The translations under genes and the position numbers were made by a program. The notes under the pieces were generated by a model, which saw only the letters and a program-made list of their open reading frames with translations, did not search any database and was not told where the DNA came from. From Alphaproteobacteria bacterium (GTDB taxonomy: Bacteria; Pseudomonadota; Alphaproteobacteria; UBA8366; Aestuariispiraceae), in NCBI GenBank assembly GCA_030065235.1, contig JASJDC010000012.1, forward strand, positions 36,872-100,871: 64,000 bases of DNA. Reading direction: 5' to 3'. This document shows positions 9,980-19,211 of the stretch, one piece after another; positions within the stretch are counted from its first letter, which is position 1, and every line of letters begins with the position of its first letter.

Positions 9980-10686
9980 GGCGCCGACTCGAACGGCGTC
10001 TGGTTGCGGCCGCGCAGGACAATATCGAACCGGTATCCCAGCGCGATTCCCGGCTCGGTCAGGTCAAGCGAGAATTCCGAGACCAATCGGTCGCGCGATG
10101 ATTCCGGGACGCCGCCCAGGATCGGGTCGAACTCGAACAGAGGATCTCCGGGGAAATACATTTGCGTGATCAGGCGCGTCGCGATGCTGGGGCCGAACAG
10201 CGAGAAATGGACGTGCGCCGGCCGCCATGCGTTATGATGATTGCCCCAGGGATAGGCGCCCGGCTTGACCGAAGTGAAGCGATAGACGCCGTTCGCATCG
10301 GTGACGCAGCGCCCGCCGCCCAGGAAATTCGGATCCAGCGGCGCATCATGTTGATCGGCGGTATGGACATAGCGCCCGGCCGCGTTCGCCTGCCAGACCT
10401 CGACCAGCGTGTTCGGCAGCGGCTTTCCGTCCTCGCCCATGACCACGCCGCTGACCACAATCCTTTCGCCCAGCGGCGCCCCGTTCATCGCCGCGTTCTT
10501 GGTCATATCGCTGTCGAGGCCCATGACGGCGTCGTGACCATAGACCGGGCCGGTCAGTTCCGACAGGCCTTCCGGCAATGGGGTCAGCGGTTTGCTCGGC
10601 GCCCTCAGCGCTGTCGATTTATAAGGCGCGTGGCGATAGGACGGGTGGCTGGTCCAATCCCGTGCGGTCTGGGTTTTCTGCATCAT
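9976..10686 (-). CDS. pcaH: protocatechuate 3,4-dioxygenase beta subunit
   Basis: Catalytic beta chain of protocatechuate 3,4-dioxygenase (236 aa). Iron-ligand regions are visible: the tyrosine in AAGRYVHTADQHD and the two histidines of WRPAHVHFSLFG. The N-terminal YKSTALRAP segment is typical of PcaH. It follows pcaC by about 22 bases and overlaps pcaG, so all are in one transcript. Confidence 0.94.
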   Translation of the reverse strand: MMQKTQTARDWTSHPSYRHAPYKSTALRAPSKPLTPLPEGLSELTGPVYGHDAVMGLDSDMTKNAAMNGAPLGERIVVSGVVMGEDGKPLPNTLVEVWQANAAGRYVHTADQHDAPLDPNFLGGGRCVTDANGVYRFTSVKPGAYPWGNHHNAWRPAHVHFSLFGPSIATRLITQMYFPGDPLFEFDPILGGVPESSRDRLVSEFSLDLTEPGIALGYRFDIVLRGRNQTPFESAP

Positions 10687-10708
10687 CTCGGTTCCGCGTT
10701 TCCAATCC

Positions 10709-11092
10709 TCAAGAATCGGCGTTCATCTCGGCGAAGGTCTCTTTGGCGATGCGGAAGGCCGTATTCGCGGCCGGCACGCCGGCATAGACCGCGACATGCA
10801 TCAACGCCGCGCGCACTTCTTCCTCGGTTGCGCCGGTGTTCCGCGTCGCCCTTATATGCATCGCCAATTCCTGTTCATGTCCCAACGCCGCCAACAGGGC
10901 CAGCGTGATCAGGCTGCGGTCGCGCGGCGAGAGGTCATCGCCGGCCCAGACCGAACCCCAGGCGCCTTCGGTGATGAAGCGCTGAAACGGCGCGTCGAAC
11001 GGCGTCGCCGCTTCGGTTGCGCGGTCGACATGGGCGTCGCCCAGGACGCGCCGTCGCACCGCCATGCCTTCTGAATACCGATCCTCGCTCAT
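10709..11092 (-). CDS. pcaC: 4-carboxymuconolactone decarboxylase
   Basis: Decarboxylates gamma-carboxymuconolactone to beta-ketoadipate enol-lactone. The 127-aa protein is the standalone CMD-fold type, not a PcaD-PcaC fusion. LALLAALGHEQELAMHIRAT is the conserved CMD core. It is first in the visible pcaCHGB order. The enol-lactone hydrolase gene pcaD and a PcaQ-type LysR regulator, which often lie beside these genes in alphaproteobacteria, are absent here. Confidence 0.92.
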   Translation of the reverse strand: MSEDRYSEGMAVRRRVLGDAHVDRATEAATPFDAPFQRFITEGAWGSVWAGDDLSPRDRSLITLALLAALGHEQELAMHIRATRNTGATEEEVRAALMHVAVYAGVPAANTAFRIAKETFAEMNADS

Positions 11093-11289
11093 CGCGCTGT
11101 TGTTCCTCCGTGCCCGCCACTCTAGGCGCTTCCCCGGGCGGGTTCCAGAGCCGATCCGACCGGGCTGCCGTTCGGAACCGGCCTCGGGCCATACGTCAGC
11201 TGATGATTGATGCAGGTCATTTTACACATTCCAGAGTCAGAATATGAAGGAGATCTAAAGGATTTTCTGTTTCGTTCGAGAAGGTCCGG

Positions 11290-11865
11290 ATGCTGTTCGA
11301 GGATCGCGGGGTCGAGCCGGCGCTGTCGCATGTCTTGAAACGCGTCGATCCGGGCAAGCGCATCGCAACCTTCTCGACGCCGGACGGCGACAAGGAGCTT
11401 GGCTACGATTATCTGCATGTCATCCCGCCGCAGCGCGCGCCCGACGTGATCCGTCAGTCGGGCCTCAGCTGGGCCGACAAGTGGGTCGATCAAGGCTGGG
11501 TCGAGGTCGACCGGGAGACGCTGAAACACCGCCGCTTCGACAATGTCTTCGCCGTCGGCGATGTCGCCGGCGTGCCGAAAGGCAAATCGGCGGCCAGCGT
11601 GAAATGGCAAGTCCCGGTGGTCGAGGATCATCTGGTCGCCGCGATCGGCGGCAAGGAAGGCAAGGCCGCCTATAGCGGGTATACCTCTTGCCCGATGATC
11701 ACGCGGGTCGGCCGCGCGATGCTGATCGAGTTTGACTATAAGAACAATCTTGTCCCGTCTTTCCCGGGCGTCATCGCGCCGCTCGAGGAATTGTGGATCA
11801 GTTGGCTGATGAAGGAATTGGCCCTGAAACCGACCTATAACGCCATGCTGCGCGGCGAAGCCTGA
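11290..11865 (+). pseudogene. sulfide:quinone oxidoreductase, C-terminal fragment
   Basis: The 191 residues match the second half of SQR-type flavoproteins. Visible parts are the FAD-binding segment NVFAVGDVAGVPKGKSAAS, a YTSCPMITRVGRAM segment with the family's late cysteine, and the C-terminal membrane-contact helix. The N-terminal Rossmann/FAD domain of roughly 200 residues is missing. The frame is open only from 11248, just after a TGA at 11245-11247, and no N-terminal half is seen upstream. It is therefore probably a deletion remnant. The following gene is the usual small membrane partner of SQR and remains intact. A short working protein is unlikely without the first FAD-binding half. 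Confidence 0.8.
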
Positions 11866-11874
11866 GGTGCTGTC

Positions 11875-12237
11875 ATGAAGGAATTGGAATTCGGAACCGT
11901 ATTGGCCGTGTTCGAAGAAATGTTCGGACCGGCGTTGTTCTGGCTTTTGGTGGCCGCCGCCGTCGTGGTCACCGTCGCCTATCTCTTTGTCCTGGTCCGC
12001 GACCGGTCCCTGTCGCTGAAGAAGTTTTTCTGGGCGCAGGTCTCGATGCCTTTTGGCGCCATCGCGGCGGTCTGGTTCTGCCTGGCGGTCACCGACTCGC
12101 GTCTGTCGGATTTGGGCGGGCCGATCGACATTGTCGTCTTCCTGGCCATCGCGGCGATGGGCGCGGTCGGCGCCGCGATCCTGGTTTATACGGTGGAGGC
12201 GCTACTCTGGCCGCAGCGGGTGCAAAGGTTGCACTGA
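11875..12237 (+). CDS. DUF5368-type small membrane protein beside sqr
   Basis: A 120-aa protein with three hydrophobic helices (about residues 19-41, 57-72 and 85-108). The opening FEEMFGPALFWLLV region matches my recollection of DUF5368, a family often found next to sulfide:quinone oxidoreductase genes. It starts nine bases after the truncated sqr. Its function is unknown. Retention after loss of the sqr N-terminus could mean a recent deletion. Confidence 0.75.
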   Translation: MKELEFGTVLAVFEEMFGPALFWLLVAAAVVVTVAYLFVLVRDRSLSLKKFFWAQVSMPFGAIAAVWFCLAVTDSRLSDLGGPIDIVVFLAIAAMGAVGAAILVYTVEALLWPQRVQRLH

Positions 12238-12262
12238 TCACGATTTCGTTTGGGAGGGCGCC

Positions 12263-12754
12263 GTGGCTGCGACCAAAAAGTCGGACCTGCTGGCGGTCGC
12301 CGCGAAGGAATTCGCCAAGCTCGAGAAACTCATCGCGCCGGTCGATGCGGATCGCGCGCTGGTCAAGGATGAAGACGATACCTCGATCAAAGATATCGTC
12401 GCCCACCGCGCCCACTGGATCGACCTGTTCCTCGGCTGGTACGCGGACGGGATGGCCGGCAAGGAAGTCCATTTCCCGGCCGAGGGCTACAAGTGGAATC
12501 AGTTGAAGGCCTATAACGCCGACCTGCGCGCGCGGCAAAGCGGCTTGGGTTGGGACGCGGCCAGGGAAGGTCTCGCCGACCGCCATGCCGCCTTGATGGC
12601 GTTCCTGGAAGGGCTTGATGACGCCGACCTCTATGGCGGGCCGATGAAGGGCGCTAACAACAATTGGACGCCCGGCCGTTGGGCCGAAGCCGCCGGCCCC
12701 AGCCACTACCGCTCCGCCGCCAAATATATCCGCGCGCGGTTGCGGGCGGGCTAG
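12263..12754 (+). CDS. ClbS/DfsB-like four-helix protein
   Basis: A 163-aa protein starting at a GTG preceded by GGGAGG at 12252-12257. It resembles the ClbS/DfsB family (DinB-like helical fold). Visible family features are an early SIKDIVAHRAHWIDLFLGWY segment, a KWNQLKAYN stretch, and a C-terminal segment ending SHYRSAAKYIRARLR. ClbS itself hydrolyses the colibactin warhead, but most relatives have no known substrate, so only the fold family is claimed. It stands alone after the SQR/DUF5368 pair. Confidence 0.82.
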   Translation: MAATKKSDLLAVAAKEFAKLEKLIAPVDADRALVKDEDDTSIKDIVAHRAHWIDLFLGWYADGMAGKEVHFPAEGYKWNQLKAYNADLRARQSGLGWDAAREGLADRHAALMAFLEGLDDADLYGGPMKGANNNWTPGRWAEAAGPSHYRSAAKYIRARLRAG

Positions 12755-12976
12755 CAAAGCGCTCCGCTACATTTCTAGGGCAAGTTCCGAGAAGCACTGA
12801 GCGCCGCTCTAATGTGCGCACCTGGTATACATAGTTATCTTTTCCGTGTAGTGAATTACGGGGATTGGCAGTAGGGACACGGATCTCTTGCGCTGTTGCG
12901 TTCATGATGGGCGGATGGGTGTATCGCCTTCACGCGGACAATGGCGTTGTCGCGACAGGGAAGGGGTTGGCACGCA

Positions 12977-14305
12977 ATGACCGAGGCTGAGACTAAGCCG
13001 AACGTAGGCGCGCCGCCCAGACGAAACATCTTTGGCCAGTTTCACAACTGGTTGGCGGCGAGCGAGGACTGGTTCATCGGGCGCTGGGGCTCAGTCCTGC
13101 GCCCGGTTCTGATCACCTGGACCGTCGGCGGCCTCGTCTGGGCGTTGACCGACAGCCGGGGCATGGCGGCGTACGGCCTGGTTTTCGCCGGAGCGTTCGA
13201 GCTTTACCGGTCCGAAGCTCGGGGAACGGTCCTCTCTCCGACGCTTGGGACTTTGGCGATGGCCTTGGGTGGAGTCGCCTTGGCGATGCTCTATGTCCTG
13301 TGGTCGCCATGGCTGTGGGGCGCCGCCTTGTTTTGGATGGAGAGCGGTTGGTTGGGGTTGGATTTTCCGACCCTCAGCCTAATAGCCGATCTGACAGCTC
13401 TGACCGTAATGGCCGGGCTACTGAGCTTGCTGGGCGTCAGCGCAGGGCTGGCGCGCGGGCGCTTCCTTGCCGGGCGCTGGAAGCTTGGAAAGCTCCGGCT
13501 CTTGGTCACCGCCATCCTCATCCTCATCGGCATATTCTGGGCCAGCCTTATGGTGGACGCCTGCGTCCATCGCTCGACCGGCTGTGACGATATCAAGCTG
13601 CGATCGATGATCTACGTGCTGAACGATCCTTATTGGCCGAAAGGCGTCGAGGCCTGGTTCTTTACGCAAGCCACGCCCGCGGCGATGGGCAATCCGGCGC
13701 GCTTCGAGCGGATTCAGGTCCTGTTCGAAAATCCGTACCGGCAATTCGTCGCCTTCATTCTGCCGCTCTTCGCCATCGCTTTTCTGGTTTCGGCCTGGCG
13801 TCAGGTCGGCGAAGCAACGCCGGACGCGCGCTCGTCTGTGAGGCCGCCCAAGTCCGGCATCTCCAGACGGGAGTTCATCGGTTGGGCGGTGTTCGTCCTG
13901 ATTGTCAGTGGCGGCCTGTATGTGAGTCGCTTCGGTCTCTACAGCCTGTATTTCATCGAGACGATGGAGCACCGGTTCGCGGTCGGTGAGGACGCCGGCG
14001 CGATGACCGATTGGCTCGAACGGCATGGGTTCGCGATTAGGTACGATCACTCGTCAAATGAACATTCGATCTCAATTGGCTCACTTGGTCAGAGGAACAG
14101 CTGGACCAAGGCCACTAGGCGGCGGGAAGCCGAACGTCGCACGACGGGGCAACTACTGAACAATGCATACAAGCTGGTGAAGGTCTCTCCCACGTTTGGA
14201 GAGCAGAAATGGATTTCGAACAGCTATTGGGTGAGCTGGGAGGAGAGCGAATTCGGCGAAATCACCGAATTATACTTCGCGTCTTACATCTACGATCTAA
14301 AATAG
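12977..14305 (+). CDS. membrane protein of unknown function
   Basis: I do not recognise this 442-aa protein. It has about six hydrophobic segments: two near residues 35-65, then near 85-105, 130-155, 175-195, and two later around 245-265 and 300-320. A soluble C-terminal tail of roughly 110 residues follows. The ATG at 12977 is chosen because AAGGGG lies about 10 bases upstream; an in-frame ATG at 12941 lacks a comparable site. The gene stands alone between the ClbS-like gene and the convergent redox operon. Confidence 0.7.
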   Translation: MTEAETKPNVGAPPRRNIFGQFHNWLAASEDWFIGRWGSVLRPVLITWTVGGLVWALTDSRGMAAYGLVFAGAFELYRSEARGTVLSPTLGTLAMALGGVALAMLYVLWSPWLWGAALFWMESGWLGLDFPTLSLIADLTALTVMAGLLSLLGVSAGLARGRFLAGRWKLGKLRLLVTAILILIGIFWASLMVDACVHRSTGCDDIKLRSMIYVLNDPYWPKGVEAWFFTQATPAAMGNPARFERIQVLFENPYRQFVAFILPLFAIAFLVSAWRQVGEATPDARSSVRPPKSGISRREFIGWAVFVLIVSGGLYVSRFGLYSLYFIETMEHRFAVGEDAGAMTDWLERHGFAIRYDHSSNEHSISIGSLGQRNSWTKATRRREAERRTTGQLLNNAYKLVKVSPTFGEQKWISNSYWVSWEESEFGEITELYFASYIYDLK

Positions 14306-14443
14306 AGGAAAAGAAATAATGGGTAGTGTGATCATCGGGTCGTATGACGTCGCAGGAACAGGCAATGCGCATACATTCCTGGAATTCATGGATAGCGCCC
14401 GAACTGTTGTGGCCGAGGTTCATGGCCAACCGGAAGGCGGTGA

Positions 14444-16144
14444 TCAGGCCGTTTCCACCGCAAATTCCGGCTGCATCTGGATATAGCCGGTCGGGCATTC
14501 GGCGGCGCAGAGGCCGCAGCCTTTGCAGAAGTCGAGGTCGAACAGATAGTGCGAGCCGTCGCGGGCCAACTCCACGGTCTTGATCACCGCATTGTCCGGG
14601 CAGAAGGTCCAGCAATTGTCGCAGGCCAGGCAATCGCCGCAGGACAGGCAGCGTTGCGCCTCAGCCATCGTCGCCGTGCCGCCGATATCGCCTTCGATTT
14701 CGGTGTCGAAAGTGCGGTCCTCGATCGGCAGTTTCGGCGCCTTGGCTTTCGGCAGGCGCTCATAGTAGGTCGGGTTGAGGCCTGAGGCCGGCATCTCGGC
14801 GCGACCGTCCGCTAAGGGTTCGGCGCCGGCGAGACGGGCTGTGATCGCCCCGATCACGCGGGCGCCGTCGCCGATGGCTTCCGCCACCGTGCCTCGGTCG
14901 CCGCGCGCGTCGCCGAGCGCATAGAGTTTCTCGCCCAGCGTCCCCCAAGCGTCGTCGGGCCGCAGATAGCCGCGCTTGACCAGGCCGTTCAGCCCTTCCG
15001 GATCGACGCGTTCGCCAATGCAGGGGATGACCATATCGACCTCGACCACGCGTTCGGTGCCCTCGAAGCTGACCCGTTTCTTGCGGCCGCCGGGGCCGGG
15101 CACTTTTTTCAGGCTGACGATTTCGGCCCCGGTGATCCGGCTGCCGCGCATCACCAGTCGATTGACCGTCGCATGCTCGATGACGGCGACTTCTTCCTCC
15201 AGCGCTTCTTCCAACTCGCGCGGCACGACATTGATCACGTCCGCCGGGTCGGTGTCGGGGCCGGGCAGGGCCGAGGCGGTGACTAGGGTTACTTCCTCGA
15301 CGCCGGAGCGTTTCAGCAGGCGGCAAAGGTCAATTGCGGTGTTGCCCCCGCCATGCACGATGACGCGGCGGGCGGACGGGAACTGGCCGTGATCCATAAA
15401 CTCCTTCAACAGCGCCAGGCCTTCATGATGGTCCGCCGGCACGGCGCCGCTGACCGACCATTCCCAGCCTTCCTGGCACCCGGGCGCCAGCAGCACGGCG
15501 GCGTGTTCGGCGCGCAGCTCCTCAACCGATACATCGCGACCGAGCCTTTGCCGGAAGCGTACGTCGATCCCTGGCAGGGCGCAGAGCCGCTCCAGTTCCG
15601 CGTCCAGCGCCTCGCGCGGCAGACGGGTGCGCGGAATGGCCGAGCGCAACAGGCCGCCGGCCTCGGGTCCCGCCTCATAGATCGTCGCGCGCAGGCCATT
15701 GCGCACCGCGTGATAGGCGGCGGACAAACCGCCCGGACCGGCCCCGATGATGGCGACTGTGGGCGCGTCGGCGGCGGGCGCGTCGACCGGATAGGCCCAG
15801 CCGTGCTTCACCGCCTCGTCGCCGAGCCAGCGTTCGACATTGTGGATCGCCAACGCCCCGTCCAGGGCGGCGCGGTTGCAGGCGCTTTCGCAGGGATGCG
15901 GACAGACCCGGCCGGTGACGCCCGGCATAGGGTTCGCCGCGACCAGCACCCGCCAGGCTTCTTCGGCCTTGCCTTCCTGCAGTTTGGCGAACCAGGCCTG
16001 CTGGTCTTCGCCGGCCGGACAGGCGGCGTGGCAGGGCGCCTTTGCGTGGATATGCACCGGCCGTTCGGTCGAACGCCAATTGCCGGTCTTGAAGGCGAGC
16101 GAGGTGCCGGGTTCGCCATAGGCTCCGCGGGTCAGGATGGTCAT
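14444..16144 (-). CDS. GltD-like NAD(P) oxidoreductase with fused ferredoxin modules
   Basis: A 566-aa flavoprotein of the glutamate-synthase-small-subunit type. Order of parts: an N-terminal Fe-S helical domain (cysteines in CHAACPAGED and VCPHPCESAC), an FAD Rossmann motif GAGPGGLSAAYHA, an NAD(P) site around HGGGNTAID, and a C-terminal bacterial-ferredoxin pair (CLSCGDCLACDNC and CKGCGLCAAECPTGY). The C-terminal part is equivalent to the delta chain of four-subunit pyruvate:ferredoxin oxidoreductases. The ATG overlaps the beta-subunit stop. It probably passes electrons between the 2-oxoacid oxidoreductase and NAD(P)H; this role is inferred from domains and position. A frame open further upstream overlaps the beta gene and is not used. 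Confidence 0.85.
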   Translation of the reverse strand: MTILTRGAYGEPGTSLAFKTGNWRSTERPVHIHAKAPCHAACPAGEDQQAWFAKLQEGKAEEAWRVLVAANPMPGVTGRVCPHPCESACNRAALDGALAIHNVERWLGDEAVKHGWAYPVDAPAADAPTVAIIGAGPGGLSAAYHAVRNGLRATIYEAGPEAGGLLRSAIPRTRLPREALDAELERLCALPGIDVRFRQRLGRDVSVEELRAEHAAVLLAPGCQEGWEWSVSGAVPADHHEGLALLKEFMDHGQFPSARRVIVHGGGNTAIDLCRLLKRSGVEEVTLVTASALPGPDTDPADVINVVPRELEEALEEEVAVIEHATVNRLVMRGSRITGAEIVSLKKVPGPGGRKKRVSFEGTERVVEVDMVIPCIGERVDPEGLNGLVKRGYLRPDDAWGTLGEKLYALGDARGDRGTVAEAIGDGARVIGAITARLAGAEPLADGRAEMPASGLNPTYYERLPKAKAPKLPIEDRTFDTEIEGDIGGTATMAEAQRCLSCGDCLACDNCWTFCPDNAVIKTVELARDGSHYLFDLDFCKGCGLCAAECPTGYIQMQPEFAVETA

Positions 16145-17220
16145 GATACGCGCCTCGCTGCTCCGTCGTTTCCTCGGGGCGCGCGGCCGCTGCGCCCCAC
16201 CGCGGCGGCGCCGCCCGTGTCGGCCGGGTCTTGCCCTTCGCCGGTTAGGCCGTAGACCTGGATATTGTAATCGGCCAGCGCCTGCAGATGGTCGCGCTCC
16301 TCCTGCGCCCGCACATCGTCGGAGAAGAGATGCGCGAAGCGGCCTTGCGGCTTCAGGTAATCGGCGACCGGCCGGACCTCGCGGATCGGCATGACATTGG
16401 TCAGCGCGCCGCGCTCCAGTTCGACCAGCGGAAACAGACCGCATTCGACCGCCTTACGCGCGACATCGATCGTCAGCCGGCTGTCATGCCGCCAGCCCAG
16501 CGGGCACGGCGAATGCACGACCAGGAAGGCCGGGCCGTCGATCCCCATCGCATGGCGCACTTTGCGCTGCAGGTCCTGCGGGAAGGCGACCGAGGCCGAG
16601 GCGGTGTAGGGAATATGATGCGCGGCGATGATCGACAGAAGGTCCTTCTTCAGATGCCGCTTGCCCATGCGCTCCTTGCCCGCGGGCGAGGTGGTGGTGG
16701 TCGCTGCGTGCGGTGTCGAAGAGGAGCGCTGAATGCCGGTATTCATATAGGCTTCATTGTCGTAGCAAACATACAGCACGTTATGATAGCGCTCTAGCAT
16801 GCCCGAAAGCGCCTGGAAGCCGATATCGTAGGTGCCGCCGTCGCCGCCGAAGGCGAGCACTTTCGTATTGCGGCCCTTCGCCTTCATCGCCGCCTCCATG
16901 CCGGACGCGACCGCGGCGGCGTTCTCGAACAGCGAATGCGCCCAAGGCACGCGCCAGGCGCTTTCCGGCCAGGCGGTGGTGAAGACCTCAAGACAGCCGG
17001 TGGCGTTGGCGATCATCACGTCCGGCCCGGCGCATTCCACCACCAGCCGCGCGGCCAGGGCCTCGCCGCAGCCTTGGCAGGCCCGATGGCCGCTCTCCAA
17101 GCCGCGAAAGCGCGGCTGCGCCTCGCGCGGCGTGCGTTTGGCGGGCGCCGGTTCCGACGGCGCGGCGGGCGCGCGGCCGAATTTGCGCCGCAGATCGGCG
17201 AGGCGGGCGTCATCGACCAT
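16141..17220 (-). CDS. porB: 2-oxoacid:ferredoxin oxidoreductase, beta subunit
   Basis: TPP- and Fe-S-binding chain of a pyruvate/2-oxoacid:ferredoxin oxidoreductase. Of 359 aa, the first 45 form a low-complexity extension rich in Ala and Pro. The Fe-S cysteines lie in HRACQGCGEAL, NATGCLEV and SPCPLGW. The TPP motif is GDGGTYDIG followed by CYDNEAYMNTG. Its ATG shares a base with the alpha-subunit stop. Pyruvate is the likeliest substrate for this architecture, but specificity cannot be read from sequence alone. Confidence 0.9.
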   Translation of the reverse strand: MVDDARLADLRRKFGRAPAAPSEPAPAKRTPREAQPRFRGLESGHRACQGCGEALAARLVVECAGPDVMIANATGCLEVFTTAWPESAWRVPWAHSLFENAAAVASGMEAAMKAKGRNTKVLAFGGDGGTYDIGFQALSGMLERYHNVLYVCYDNEAYMNTGIQRSSSTPHAATTTTSPAGKERMGKRHLKKDLLSIIAAHHIPYTASASVAFPQDLQRKVRHAMGIDGPAFLVVHSPCPLGWRHDSRLTIDVARKAVECGLFPLVELERGALTNVMPIREVRPVADYLKPQGRFAHLFSDDVRAQEERDHLQALADYNIQVYGLTGEGQDPADTGGAAAVGRSGRAPRGNDGAARRVS

Positions 17221-18395
17221 CAGCGGTCCTCCGGGGCGAGTTTTTTAAGATCGGCGTCGAACACCGAAAAGGCGGGCGCATCCGGGTCGCGCACGGCGGC
17301 CAGCAGGTCTGGATAGAGCGTCTCCGGAATGTCGCGGCCGCCGAGGCCAAGCGCGACATTGAGGATGCGCGGCGCGTCCGGCGCGCTCGACAGGACCGCA
17401 GCGACTTCCGAGCCTAAGATGCCGCCCAGGCCCGGCGAGATCGCCCGGTCGATCACGATCAGATGGTCAAGACCGCGCACCGCGTCGCGCAGCGCTTGGG
17501 AGGGGAAGGGGCGGTAAGCGCGTAGATTGATCAGCCGCGCCGGCCCGGCCTCGGCCTGAAAATGCGCCATGCCGGCGCGCATGGTACCGACGGTTGAGCC
17601 CATGGCGACAAGGCCGATCTTGGCCTCTGGGTCGCCCTCGACGGTCAGCAAGCCGCCGGACGCGCGCCCGAAGGCGGACTCGAAATCCGCATCCGCCTGT
17701 TCGATCGTCGCCAAGGCCTTCTGCATCGCCGAATGATGCGAATGTCGGACCTCCGGGAAGAAATCCGGCGTCACCAACATGCCCATGGACTTCGGGTCGG
17801 CCGGATCGAGCTTGCGGTCGAATTCCAACGGCGGCAGCCAGGCGCGGACATCCTCGTGGCTCGGCAAGTCGATCGGCTCCAGCGTATGGGTCAGGATGAA
17901 CCCGTCCATACAGACCATGACCGGCAGTTCCGTGTCCTGGGTGATGCGGAAGGCCTGAATCGTCGTGTCCACCGCCTCCTGGTTGCTGGTGGCGTGCAGT
18001 TGGATCCAGCCGGCGTCGCGCACCGCCATCGAGTCCGCATGATCGTTCCAGATCGACAAGGGAGCCGACACGGCGCGGTTGGCGACCGTCATCACCATCG
18101 GCAGGCGCATGCCGGCGATGTTGAACAGGACCTCCGCCATCAACAGCACGCCCTGCGAGGCGGTGGCGGTGTAGGCCCGGGCGCCGGTCGCCGCGGCGCC
18201 GAGCGCGACGGAAGCGGCGGAGAATTCAGATTCGACGCTGACGAATTCCGTATGCAGATCGCCCTCGGCGACCAGTTTCGAGATATTCTCGACGATATGG
18301 GTCTGCGGCGTGATCGGATAGGCGGCGATCACATCCGGGTCGCACAGCGCGACGGCGCGCGCGATCGCCTGACTGCCTTCCAGCGCTTCACGCAT
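17220..18395 (-). CDS. porA: 2-oxoacid:ferredoxin oxidoreductase, alpha subunit
   Basis: Alpha chain (391 aa) carrying the pyrimidine-binding and transketolase C-terminal-like domains. AAYPITPQTHIVE and FVSVESEFSAASVALGAAA at the N-terminus are hallmarks of PorA. The central SQGVLLMAEVL and IWNDHADSMAVRDAGWIQL segments are also typical. It starts eight bases inside the gamma gene and runs into beta, in the order gamma-alpha-beta. Confidence 0.91.
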   Translation of the reverse strand: MREALEGSQAIARAVALCDPDVIAAYPITPQTHIVENISKLVAEGDLHTEFVSVESEFSAASVALGAAATGARAYTATASQGVLLMAEVLFNIAGMRLPMVMTVANRAVSAPLSIWNDHADSMAVRDAGWIQLHATSNQEAVDTTIQAFRITQDTELPVMVCMDGFILTHTLEPIDLPSHEDVRAWLPPLEFDRKLDPADPKSMGMLVTPDFFPEVRHSHHSAMQKALATIEQADADFESAFGRASGGLLTVEGDPEAKIGLVAMGSTVGTMRAGMAHFQAEAGPARLINLRAYRPFPSQALRDAVRGLDHLIVIDRAISPGLGGILGSEVAAVLSSAPDAPRILNVALGLGGRDIPETLYPDLLAAVRDPDAPAFSVFDADLKKLAPEDR

Positions 18396-18969
18396 CGACC
18401 GTCTCCCGCGCCCAGAGGCCTTTCGGCGCGGCGTCGGCCGCGTGCTCGATCAAGGCCATATTCTTCTCAAGCACCGCGCCGTGGAACCGCTTCTTCAGCG
18501 CCGCCGCCAATGCGTCGAGCGGAAACTCCCCGGTCAGCGTCAGAAGCGCCGCCAGCAGAGCGGTGTTCGGGATCGGCCGGCCGATCTCTGCGACGGCCAG
18601 GGCGGTGGCGTCGACACTGAAAGCCCGGCAGTCGAAATGCGCGCCGATCTCCTCGCCGCTGCGAGTCGAATTCACCAGCATCGCCCCGTCCGCTTTCAGA
18701 CCCGCGGTGATTTTGGGGTCGAGCAGCAGCGTGTCGTCCTGGACCACCAGATAATCCGGCGTACGGATCTGCGATCTTAGGTGAATGGGCGTGGCGTCTA
18801 TACGCACGAAGGCGGCCACCGGCGCGCCGCGCCGTTCGGCCCCGAAGGCGGGGAAGGCCTGGCAATACCGGCCCGCCTCAAAAGCGGCTGCGGCCAGCAG
18901 ATAGGCGGCCGCGACATTGCCCTGGCCGCCCCGTCCGTGAATACGCGTTTCGATCATGTCCCCGATCAT
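18388..18969 (-). CDS. porC: 2-oxoacid:ferredoxin oxidoreductase, gamma subunit
   Basis: Gamma chain (193 aa) with the typical start IHGRGGQGNVAAAYLLA and the QAFPAFGAERRGAPV core of PorG/PorC proteins. It is first in the por set and overlaps porA. A 242-base gap with a palindromic repeat separates it from the hydrogenase genes upstream on the same strand. Por may have its own promoter in that gap or be read through from hox. Confidence 0.9.
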   Translation of the reverse strand: MIGDMIETRIHGRGGQGNVAAAYLLAAAAFEAGRYCQAFPAFGAERRGAPVAAFVRIDATPIHLRSQIRTPDYLVVQDDTLLLDPKITAGLKADGAMLVNSTRSGEEIGAHFDCRAFSVDATALAVAEIGRPIPNTALLAALLTLTGEFPLDALAAALKKRFHGAVLEKNMALIEHAADAAPKGLWARETVDA

Positions 18970-19055
18970 GAAAGAGGCGGCGGTCCTGGTCCTTGACGTG
19001 GATCAAGCAGCGGTCAGGTCGTGTTTCAGGCTTTGTCGTCGCCTCTCTCATTCAA

Positions 19056-19134
19056 CCCGTCATGCCGGCCCCCGAGCCGGCATCCATTGGGCGGTTCCAT
19101 GGGCCCCGGATCAAGTCCGGGGCGACGGATGGGC
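19056..19134. repeat. alphaproteobacterial-type intergenic palindromic repeat
   Basis: Two adjacent inverted repeats. The first has ATGCCGGC at 19062-19069 pairing with GCCGGCAT at 19076-19083 across a six-base loop. The second has CCCCGGA at 19104-19110 pairing with TCCGGGG at 19116-19122 across TCAAG. The GGATCAAGTCCGGGG core is like the dispersed repeat common in alphaproteobacterial intergenic regions. It lies between hypA and porC and could also end or stabilise transcripts. Confidence 0.7.
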
Positions 19135-19211
19135 CAACGAAGTGCCGCTAACTTCTAGAAGCCGTTGAACCGGCAGGCCCATCAGAAATTCTCCTAGGTC
19201 AGCAGTCGCGC

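Noticed and set aside
16145..16444. Upstream extension of the GltD-like frame
   Set aside because: It lies wholly inside porB; the ATG at 16144 overlaps the porB stop and begins the conserved protein.
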